The translations under genes were made by a program, and so were the position numbers. A stretch of DNA of 64,000 nucleotides from positions 82,807,127 through 82,871,126 of the forward strand of contig CM077023.1 in assembly GCA_039090855.1 (NCBI GenBank), in the 5' to 3' direction. Positions 56,035 to 64,000 of this stretch are shown here, one piece after another. Below the pieces are notes generated by a model that worked only from the letters and a program-made list of their open reading frames with translations, was not told the origin of the DNA and searched no databases. Every line of letters starts with the position of its first letter. Positions within the stretch are counted from its first letter, which is position 1. This stretch comes from Macrothele yani. Taxonomy: Eukaryota > Arthropoda > Arachnida > Araneae > Macrothelidae.

Positions 56035-56679
56035 CCACCTCTGAAAGTCAGCACTTCATCAACCCACTGAGTTGGAGTCTTATGGCCAATGTCACACAGA
56101 ACTAACACGTACTTCAACAATATTTAAATACGGAAGCTAAATGTTAGATCAGATTCTCGGATTCATAGAGGTAGCTCCCCTTTCCTGTTTAGTGTGATAG
56201 AACTTCTGTAGGCGAGCAAAGCGCCCTTTGGAGGCAAATCCACGTTCCACTGAGAAGTCCTGCCTATACACACGACATGTCTTTTGAAATTTTGCTTCAA
56301 TTCAGAAGGACGACACTCTTAATTGGGATACGTAATAGTAAATTTATAGAAGGTTTTATGATATTTGTTTGACGAAATTCATGAAAAGCTACGTGAAAGA
56401 CTAGCAGATTCGTGGAGGAAGGGGGAAAGTAAAGTAAACAGCAATATTTCCCCTCCAGTGTTACAAACGGATGTTTATTAGCTCATGTTACAGACGATTA
56501 TCTGTAATGTTTATTTTGGTCATGAAAATCTAGTGCGTTTCACTGCTCTAAAATCTCCGTACATGATTCAAAATAAAGTGTTTGTTGTCTTCCTATAGAA
56601 AAACCATTTTTAACATTTATCAAAAGGAATTGAATGCAGTACACTCTGAAAGTGACTGAACGCGGTTTGGAAAAAGAGC
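56032..56679. other. no feature recognised
   Basis: No gene or known repeat seen. Confidence 0.4.
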
Positions 56680-56890
56680 TGTGCCCTAAGCTATCGCTAA
56701 GTGGTCGTGTGATCGAGAAAACGAGTTTATCACTTCTGTGCTGTTGGTTCTGGTTTCGAATCCAGGTAAGACGGAAATACTGTGTTCATCCTTACGACAC
56801 TGGTTTTCTCCCTTCCCTAGAGACATTGATACTAAATTAAGAGCCGGCAACTCCTCCTGTTCACAAACGGAGGTCATTAAATATCCCATC
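56680..56890 (+). mobile_element. SINE family A, old copy
   Basis: Degraded head with 'tggtttcgaatccagg' as B box. The body 'ccttacgacactggttttct' and 'cccttccctag' is clear. Confidence 0.75.
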
Positions 56891-57193
56891 CTCTAAAAAT
56901 AAATAAGAAACTTTTCTTAACATTGTGGGAAAGTTTAGAACTGAGTCGACAACTTCAGCTGACGTCTTATTTTAGCTGAATATGTTCAAATATCGATTTA
57001 AAATGAGAAGATTTAAGCAGAATAATGGCATATAAATTTCAGTTATATGCAGGACACCTTTGAAAGATATCAGATATAGCTTATAAAATTCTTAGACTTA
57101 GAAAGGGAAATATGTGAAATATACGGATATAGACAGTGCGAAAATTAAGTAATGAGACTGAATTAAAAAACAACAACCGAAAGGCAGGAAAAC

Positions 57194-58300
57194 TTACGTG
57201 AATCTACTTTCTTCGAAGTACATTCTTCCTGCGTTAATACAAGAAGGGGCACTATCAGCCAACGAAAGAAAGGACTTGCAGAGATCATCTTTTGGCTTGG
57301 AGTGAAGAGCTGATGTCACTGTTCTTTGTATGTCTCCAATGTCTTGAAAAACTTTCCTTTTTAAAGGCAGCTTTAATTTAAGGAATGGAAAGTAGTCACA
57401 CGATGACAAATCTGGAGGATATGGGGGACAGTAGAGTACACACGCTTGTTTTCGTGCCAGAAATTGTTATAAACTGACTGCTCTGCGTGCGGGTGCGTCA
57501 TCGTGAAGAAGGAACCATTGCCTGTTTTTGTTTTTGTACTCAGGCCTGACACAAATAATCCTCTTCCACAATCGTTCCAAAATCGATGTGTAAGCATTTC
57601 TAGTGACAGTTTTACCTTCAGGAATGCACTCGTGACGCAGAATTCCCTTGCTGTCGTAAAAGCACACAAGCATTTCCTTGATGTTGTACTACTGTAGCAG
57701 ATCTTCTTTCCTTTGGGTGAGTGTGGCTACTTCCACTGAGCACTCTGACGCTTCGTTTCAGGATCACAACGAAAACATTGTGTCATCACCTGTCAAAATG
57801 CTTTGGAGGAAATTTTGCATTTTTTCTGCAGTCCCCAGGATGCCTTTTGCGTACTCCACTCGTGCATGTTTGTGGTCGTCTGACAAAGCATGTAGAGCAA
57901 AACGAGCAGAAACTCATTTTTCCCCCAAATCTTGCACTAAGATTTGACGAATCGTGTCCTTATTAACACCGAGCTCACATTCCAGCATTCTCAAAGTCAC
58001 ACAATAATCACTTTTTATCCTTTTGTGAATTTTCTCAATGAGTTCAGACGTGCGCACTGAAATCGGGCGTCCGGGTCTTTCGTCATTTTCCAATTTTTCC
58101 CGCCCATCCTTGAAGCGTGTATACATCGGAATATTTGTGCAGGAGATAGGCAATTAGCCGCATAACACATCTCGCAACAATTCAACTATCTCAGATGTAG
58201 TTTTACCGATTTTCAAACAGAACAGGATATTTGCTCTCTGCTCTATGATAGAGCGGCAACAACACCGAATGACGTCATGCACAGCGTAAATAATCATTTG
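57194..58300 (-). pseudogene. mariner transposase pseudogene
   Basis: On the minus strand: IIEQRANILFCLKIGKTTSE (N-terminal domain, about 58250), RFKDGREKLENDERPGRP, LGVNKDTIRQIL (second helix-turn-helix), MLVCFYDSKGILRHECIPEG, WFLLHDDAPARRAV (second catalytic D), then CDYFPFLKLKL (third D region) and C-terminal NAGRMYFEESRFT. The three frames 58153-57914, 57673-57467 and 57409-57194 are separate, so several indels are present. This is a DD34D-type mariner, distinct from the 10.6-kb copy. Confidence 0.88.
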
Positions 58301-58391
58301 CGCAATTCTCACGCAAACTCTGTTGTCACCGCATAGCTGATAAATGACTTATCAAAGAAACCAAGCCTTCCCGACCCGTGTGCTTTTCCGG

Positions 58392-58510
58392 GAAAAACAG
58401 TATCATTACTTTTGGAAAAAACAGTCTAATTTTTTCCCCGGGAGAAACAGTATCATTGCTTTTGGAAAAACAGTCTCATTTTTTTCCCCGGGAGAAACAG
58501 TCTCATTACT
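58392..58510. repeat. ~51-bp tandem repeat in mariner 5' end
   Basis: 'gggaaaaacagtatcattac' and 'ttttggaaaaacagtct' blocks are repeated two and a half times. They are extra copies of the region just inside the right terminal repeat. Confidence 0.85.
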
Positions 58511-58884
58511 TAATTGCCGTACTGTGTAGTTTAAAGATGTATTATATAAGCATGATAATTTATTTACGCATGCATCTATTTGGGGCTTTAGACAATTTCG
58601 GCTTCCAAATTGTTCGTTTTTTAAGTAGTATATGAGCAAATAAATCTGTTGTTCTTCTAGAAAGAAAAATGAACTGGGCAGTGACGTTTAAACTACCAGA
58701 AAAGGTAAATTACATCCCACCAAAAAGTTAATATGTATTTATACCATGAAAATTCCTGGCGGCAATTCATATTGGTGAGTTTTCGTATGAGTAAGTCAAA
58801 ATTTCTCAACATTAATGACATTTCATTTTTTTCTTTGCTACAGTTTTGTTTAAAAGTGATGATGAAAAACAGTGCTCAAAGCAC

Positions 58885-58946
58885 TTTGCTTTTTGTTTGT
58901 TTGGAGGTTTAATGACCACCGTGAGCAACTCGATGGGCTATAAGTC
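58885..58946 (-). mobile_element. SINE family A, tail-only fragment
   Basis: 'ggaggtttaatgaccaccgt' through 'gatgggctataag' is the inverse of the SINE 3' end. It stops abruptly at 58946, which is a severe 5' truncation. Confidence 0.85.
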
Positions 58947-59431
58947 AAAGAATATCTAACTGAGAAGAAGTTAAGGCTCGGCGAGACGTAACTAGCGCCG
59001 ACATATCCTGGATTACAAGATGCAGTGCACAGAAACCAACACACAGTCTGATGCCGGAGCAAACTGCGCATGCGTGTTTGTGGATATGTTAGTTTTCTTA
59101 CGCCAATCGCGTTAGTTAAGGCTTTTGTTTGCTCTTCAGTTTTTCAGAAATATTTTCAGAAATGCCAAATACTACGGATTGTCTGTATTTTGTACTGATT
59201 CTTAGGCCTAACTATAATATTTGTTAAAATTTAATTTAAATAGTAATATTAATTGCTATTGCATATTTGTTTCTCCAAAATAAGGAACGGGCGCGATATC
59301 AGAAAACAATAACAACAACAACAACAACAACAACAACAAAACTGCTCTAAGCAAATAGAGTCATCAGATCAAAGGAAACAATCGTGGATCAAAGAAAAGC
59401 TCCGCTTCCGTAGTCACCTAACGCCTTTTGT
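58947..59431. other. no gene; (aac)n microsatellite
   Basis: A run of aac/aat units lies at about 59308-59338. Nothing else is supported. Confidence 0.6.
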
Positions 59432-59656
59432 GCCGCCCCGGTGGCGCAGTGGTCTAAGCGATGGCCTCTGATCATTCGTCCGAACGGGGTCCGGGTTCGA
59501 ATCCCGGTGAGGCATGGATGTTGTGTTTGTCTTACGGCACTGGCTCTCTCCCTTCCCTGGAACCAGTGACCCTAAATTAGGGACGGGCGACTGCTTATAG
59601 CCCATTGAGTTGCTCACGGTGGTCGTTAAACCCCCAACAAAAAAAAACAAAAAAAA
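59432..59656 (+). mobile_element. SINE family A, full-length, young
   Basis: Intact head 'gccgccccggtggcgcagtg', B box 'gggttcgaatccc', full body and A-rich tail. A perfect 12-bp duplication 'aacgccttttgt' flanks it (59420-59431 and 59657-59668). It is the best reference copy of the family in the window. Confidence 0.95.
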
Positions 59657-59789
59657 AACGCCTTTTGTTCCTGAATGTTTCCTTTCCGGCAGAACACATA
59701 AGCTACCAGGGTGTGGGGGCGCTGTTATAGTCTGTTTTACGTTATCTCAACGGGAGTTACGTTCTTCACGAGCAACTTTATATTCTTTG

Positions 59790-59937
59790 TATGGGTAGTT
59801 GCCTGTCCCTGATTCCAGGGAATGAAGAGAGCCAGTGCCGTATGACAAACACAACATCCATGCCTCACCGGGATTCGAACCCATCTTGAACGAATGTTCA
59901 GAAGCCACTGCTTAGACCACTGCGCCACCGGGGTGGC
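59790..59937 (-). mobile_element. SINE family A, 3'-truncated, minus strand
   Basis: The head is complete at 59937 ('gccaccccggtggcgcagtg' on the minus strand). The body stops near 59790, and about 20 bp within it are missing. Confidence 0.85.
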
Positions 59938-61425
59938 TCAACGCGCTGAAACAATAAAAAAGAATATTGCAATTCTAATATGTGCAACTTAAATCATCGT
60001 GTATGCAGTGTGTGTGTGTGCCTCACCTACATGCATATATGCTACATAAAATTATTTCAAGGATATATGGAGAGAAGCAGAAATCCATTCGATGTCACCG
60101 ACTCGACATAAAATGCAGAATTCTACTCGTACCGGAGAATCAAAAGGAATTGCAATGCTCTTCTTCAAAATGAAATATTACAGAATCGCGAAAATAAACT
60201 CATCAATTCTGTAATCGCGTTTATCTTCCGAATTTTATTGTTCATTTCAGGAGAAGAGACACCGAGAAAAATGATGGACGAAAGATGATGCAGCAAAAAA
60301 AATTATAGGATGACCAGCGCGACATGAAAGTCGTTTATTTCCTGCACAATCTTTAAGTTACGGCAGCAACTCGTGCAGAAGAAACGTCAAGTTTTGGATC
60401 TTCTTCTGAAAGACAGAGAGAAAGACAAGGGAGGCAGGTGGATATGAAGGAAACAAAATAGTAAGAAAAAAATAGAAGAGAGGAATTGCGCCGAGAAGAA
60501 AATTAGAGAAAGGGAAAGATAAAAAGCAAGGAGATGAAAAGGGAACTGAAGTGGAATTTGCAGAAAAGCGAAACAAGGTCATTATCGTCCGTCAATGTCA
60601 GCATCAGGATGATGACTAAGCTCCCCACGTCTTTCAGGGATCTTCAGAATGTTCGATTCATCAGCGACACCTAAGCTCTCACGTATGCGAGGTGTATTTG
60701 AAAAAAAAAGAAAAGAGAAATGAGAAAAAACAGAAAAGAACAATTCAAAAACGAAATGAAAAGACATGCTCGGATCATTCTTGCCCAGAAGAAAATAACA
60801 CGGTACAGAAATGTTTGGCCCAACAACTACACACACCACAAAAAATTCTAATGATTTATTAAATGTAGCATTTCCGGACAGAAACAAAAATGTCTGTCTT
60901 CAAGGCTAGCCTGGGCAGAGTTTTAATTCCACGAGTGCAAGTGACAGCAAATAAAAAGTGAAGCTCCTGCTAATTAACCGTTTCTTCATTAGTATCAAAA
61001 GTACCGTGAATTAAAACAAGGCAAAATTCAGCAAGTTTCCGCCAGAAATAGCACTGGTTTACAAAATAAAACTAAATTTTGACGCACAAGAAAAACTGTC
61101 TGGTCCTACACTGTAAAAAATAAGTGGTGAGAATTTCCGGGAGATTTCTGAAAATAACGTACATCAAAGTTGAAGGTAAGTGTCCGTCTTTTATCGAAAT
61201 TTCCGTTTTTAAAAATGCCCGCTTTTTTTTTTTTTTTAAGTTCCGTATTTTTACAGATTTTTCTGTAGTCATGAATACCGTTCATTTCAGAAAAGTACGT
61301 TTAGGGGTTTTCCGTACTTGCACAGAAATTTTGCAAAATCGAAGACGCTGAATCATTCAGCCCTTACGCCATAGAATCCTTTCGCGCTGGTGATCGAACC
61401 GAGGTCGTCCGGGTTTGATCAACAG
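59938..61425. other. no gene recognised; purine-rich stretch
   Basis: Between about 60380 and 60800 the plus strand is rich in 'gaga' and 'gaaaa', giving artefactual open frames on the minus strand. A (tg)n run lies at about 60007-60018. The phrase 'acactgtaaaaaata' near 61110 resembles termini of arthropod MITEs but has no clear partner. Confidence 0.45.
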
Positions 61426-61499
61426 TGCAGCTTGAACAGTAGATTCTCTGAAACCATGGCACAAGCCATGGTTTCAGAGAATCTACTGTTCAAGCTGCA
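61426..61499. repeat. perfect palindrome, 35-bp arms, 4-nt loop
   Basis: The arms 61426-61460 and 61465-61499 surround loop 'acaa'. The left flank (61385-61425) contains 'ggtgatcgaaccgagg', perhaps an old tRNA-like B box. The palindrome abuts the PLE-3 fragment. Confidence 0.93.
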
Positions 61500-61571
61500 A
61501 TCGGGAAAATCTGTCGTCAACGTCTAACTACCCTTCAGGCCGAACAACCTTGTCGCAATTTTGCGGGATCA

Positions 61572-62074
61572 ATGGATTATTTTCGAACTATCTCCTCAAT
61601 CCTTAAAAATATTTGTAAAACATTCAATTTGGACTTTGAGATACGTGCCACCAATATTTTTACTTTGATCAAGAAAGGTTGTGACCTAGTTCCAGAAGTT
61701 AAGAAATTTGGCGCATACACCATCCCACTTGATAGTTTGAATCAAGTTCCCCCTTACAGCCAATAGCCTACATCGGTTCAACCAAAAGATCATTGGGACT
61801 CTGGCTCAATGAACATAAATATGCCGTTAAAAATGACCTATCAAATACTGCTCTTGCAAGACTAATGAACGTTGGACAATATTATCCTAATTGTAAAGAG
61901 GCTAAAATCATTATAACACCACGTATTATCTCCTCCTTATTATTCACGGAAAGTCTGATTATTGCTGAACAAGGAACTTTGTGTTGTAATGACAATACTC
62001 CTGTCTACATACCGACGCCTTGGACACAACTATTAAAACTTTACCCTCCATTTGTGGATAATGAAAATATTTAA
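61572..62074 (+). pseudogene. PLE-3 GIY-YIG endonuclease, frameshifted
   Basis: The frame 61572-61766 contains KFGAYTIPLDSLN, the first half of the motif. The frame 61793-62074 begins just after the second half (YIGSTKRS, readable in the shifted frame near 61770-61793). It continues with LWLNEHKYAVKNDLSNTALA. It is closer to PLE-2 than to PLE-1 (compare STKRN-x-LRLNEH). Confidence 0.85.
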
Positions 62075-62400
62075 TATTAAATTTTTTTTGTCATATTCTA
62101 GTTGGACCTAAGTATGTATATCATCCGATTATTATAGGTAAGTTACGTAAGGTTGCTTCTTTATTGTATGTATTTGCCTTACTTCATTACTTCATTCATT
62201 TATTCTTTTTCTCTGTCTTACTTGTCTTGTATGTTATTTATTCGATAATTTGACCACTTGATTGTTTGTATTCATATATCGATTTAAAACTATCATATTT
62301 GGATTTGACGACATGATCACCTGTTCAATACGTCACGTTCTGTCTGTAGGTTACTTATACAATATATATCTACCCACCCCCAAAACACTCCTTTAGTACT

Positions 62401-62442
62401 TCCATCTGATGATGGTCTTTAGGAAGACCGAAAGTTCTTATG
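62401..62442 (+). ncRNA. hammerhead ribozyme-like motif of PLE-3
   Basis: All parts are present in order: stem I 'ccat', CTGATGA, stem II 'ggtctt/aagacc' with loop 'tagg', GAAA, a 2-bp stem III (A-U and G-C) around 'tt', then CTT cleavage site and stem I return 'atgg'. This is the minimal type I architecture described for PLE hammerheads. It is the best-formed of the copies here. Predicted cleavage is after the T at 62438 (CTT|ATGG). Confidence 0.75.
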
Positions 62443-62604
62443 GCTTTATTTTTAACCTTTTAATTTATACATAAAATAAGTTGTTCACTTCATTTGAAGT
62501 TTGCGTACTGTTTTAATTATCGTGTAAGACTGCTGCCTTAAACTTTTATGATTGATTCATTCCGCACAAGAACCTGATACCTTTAGAAACAAGAACCTGA
62601 TACC

Positions 62605-62750
62605 CGCAGTTAGTTTTCTCTTAAACGTGAGTGCGATTACTGAGACTTCCTGGCTCAGTGGTTAAGACGCGCTTTAGAAACAGCGCGTCTTAACCACTGA
62701 GCCAGGAAGTCTCAGTAATCGCACTCACGTTTAAGAGAAAACTAACTGCG
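62605..62750. repeat. perfect palindrome, 69-bp arms, 8-nt loop
   Basis: The arm 62605-62673 is exactly inverse-complementary to 62682-62750, with loop 'ttagaaac'. The sequence includes 'ggctcagtggttaagacgcg', like the A-box side of a tRNA. The decamer 'ctttagaaac' at the loop also occurs at 62581-62590 just outside, a possible template-switch homology. Flanking 'aagaacctgatacc' is directly repeated (62571-62604). Confidence 0.95.
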
Positions 62751-62819
62751 CGATGATGAATTCTTTTTTTCATTAGTGCGATGATTTAGTCATTTTATTT
62801 TCTGTTGCAGCTTGTCTTT

Positions 62820-64000
62820 AGCACGTCTTTTGTAAAAAAAGATCGTGCTTATGTAATCGGTTTGTCCGTCCGTCCGTCAGTCCGTCCGCCTGTACCCACG
62901 ATATCTCTGCAACTATTAGTCCGATTTGAAAAATTCTTTTTGAATTGGGAAGCTTGAAATATGCGAATGATGATCCGTTATTTCGTTTTTTTTTTACGAT
63001 GTACAATTTCGCCGCTAGAGGGCGGAAATGCAGATGATGTCCAATTCAAAAATACGTTTTATTCCACATATTTGCTTCTGAACATCCGATTGAAAAAATT
63101 CTCTTATCTTTCGATTCCATTTTTGTTGAAGAATATTTTAGATATATTTCAAATTACGCATAGATTTTCCGCTAGGGGGCGTAAAAGTAAATTGCATTTT
63201 CCCCGATAACTCTTCTTCTAAAACTCCGATTTGAAAAATGTTTTTTTCAGCGGATACACCTTCTGATGGAAAATCTTTTACATATAATTTCAAATTTTTG
63301 GTAAAGAATACTTTGGCCATTCTTTCGTGGACTGATGCCACTCACATCGTTAATTTTTTTTGGAATATTTTTTACGTTAAATATTACACAGTTTCTCCGT
63401 CAGGGGGCGTAAATGTACATCTTATTTTTGTCAATATCTCTACTTCTAGGAGTTCAATTTGAAAAATTCCTTCTTTGTTGGATAGTGTTTTCCGTGTGAC
63501 ATGTTTTTCATATAACTTCAAACTTTTCAAGTAATTCATAGACTTTCCGCTAGGGGGCGTAAACGTAAATTGCGTGTCCCCCTGTATCTCTGCTTCTAAA
63601 TCTCCGATTTGAAAAATTCTTTCTTGCGTCGGATACAGCTCCTGATGGAAAATCGTTTGCACATAATTTCTAATTTTTGTAAAAATATGGTTTGGCCACC
63701 AGGTGGCGTAAGTCTTAATTTCCGCTTCTGATATTTGCAGCAAAATATGAGCTTCTAAAATCTCGATTGAAAAAAGTCGTTTGTTGACCGATACTACTCA
63801 TGTCGACAAACCTTTTAGGAAATTTTTCTTCTTGAAATAATGCATGGTTTCTACGCCAGGGGGCGTAGATGTATAACTTATTTTTGTCAATATCTCTACT
63901 TCTAAGAGTCCGATTTGAAAAAATCCTTCTTTGTTGGATAGTGTTTCCGATGCGAAATGCTTTTCCTATAAATTCGAAATTTACAAGTAAATCACAGACT
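62820..64000 (+). repeat. degenerate satellite with CTCF-like motifs
   Basis: Units of about 150-160 bp contain, in order, 'cttctaa(a/g)', 'tccgatttgaaaaattc', a T-rich part with 'ttg(t/c)tggata', and 'cataatttcaaa' followed by a GC-rich block. The GC-rich blocks are at 63012-63025, 63169-63182, 63397-63412, 63547-63562, 63696-63711 and 63854-63868. They read 'ccgctagagggcgg', 'ccgctagggggcgtaa', 'ccgtcagggggcgtaa', 'ccgctagggggcgtaa', 'ccaccaggtggcgtaa' and 'cgccagggggcgtag'. They fit the CTCF core CCASYAGRKGGCR well. The array continues beyond the window. No coding sequence is supported. Confidence 0.75.

Larger units (their letters stand above)
57132..58526 (-). mobile_element. mariner element (second family)
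   Basis: The inverted ends 'gacagtgcgaaaattaagta' and 'cacagtacggcaattaagta' both continue as 'atgagactg'. They are flanked by TA (57130-57131 and 58527-58528). The transposase is on the minus strand and broken. The 5' end has two extra copies of the sub-terminal sequence. Confidence 0.9.
61500..62500 (+). mobile_element. Penelope-like element 3' part (PLE-3)
   Basis: Contains the endonuclease end of a PLE protein and about 430 bp of 3' sequence with a hammerhead-like motif. The reverse transcriptase is missing, so this is a truncated copy. It is on the plus strand, opposite to PLE-1 and PLE-2. Outer boundaries are uncertain. Confidence 0.75.

Noticed and set aside
59432..59515. Genuine tRNA gene
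   Set aside because: The tRNA-like head is followed by the SINE body shared with ten other copies, and target duplications flank the unit. The same holds for the other family A and B heads.
60380..60887. Open frames rich in F, L and S on the minus strand
   Set aside because: They arise from a purine-rich plus strand and have low-complexity composition.
62820..64000. CRISPR array, because of regularly spaced repeats
   Set aside because: Units are about 150-160 bp, diverged throughout and without a conserved repeat/unique spacer pattern. The sequence is eukaryotic.

Overview
This window looks like a repeat-dominated stretch of an arthropod nuclear genome. It is AT-rich, and I find no convincing host gene, no rRNA and no prokaryotic gene organisation. 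It carries tRNA-derived SINEs, Penelope-like elements (PLEs), RTE-type non-LTR fragments, many Tc1/mariner copies, solo LTRs, microsatellites and degenerate satellites. The mix of Tc1 families, PLEs and SINEs would suit a chelicerate, but that is a guess.

Layout. 1-2.8 kb: AT-rich sequence with one fold-back MITE. 2.8-5.9 kb: a PLE on the minus strand, bounded by a 12-bp target duplication, with pLTRs, an inverted tail and hammerhead-like motifs. 6.8-9.1 kb: a Tc1 scrap, an old TRIM, a SINE and a tandem duplication. 9.9-14.2 kb: a fold-back element, a Tc1 pseudogene split by a mariner, and a second Tc1 pseudogene split by a TRIM. 15.6-20.1 kb: a terminal-inverted-repeat element carrying a SINE and an RTE fragment, then an LTR split by a hAT-like element. 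20-32 kb: AT-rich, repeat-poor and gene-free as far as I can see. 32.5-37 kb: degenerate satellite, a Tc1 (DD36E) containing a complete TRIM, and a scrambled derivative of that Tc1. 39.4-45 kb: a Tc1 split by a Mutator-like long-TIR element, a second Tc1 with good TIRs, and an old TRIM. 47-50.3 kb: a solo LTR split by a SINE and a PLE. 51.7-55.9 kb: RTE fragments and a nearly open Tc1 split by a solo LTR. 56-60 kb: SINEs and a mariner. 61.4-64 kb: long palindromes, a PLE tail with a good hammerhead motif, and a satellite carrying CTCF-like motifs.

Most notable are: (1) miniature LTR retrotransposons (TRIMs) whose LTRs contain a tRNA-like gene and which keep a tRNA-Lys-type primer site, a polypurine tract and 4-bp target duplications; (2) hammerhead-ribozyme-like motifs in three PLEs, with an inverted-tail junction that falls exactly on the predicted cleavage site; (3) a satellite with CTCF-consensus-like motifs about every 150-160 bp; (4) a series of perfect short-loop palindromes with arms up to 69 bp. 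Nearly all coding capacity is broken transposon protein. The nested insertions give a relative chronology.
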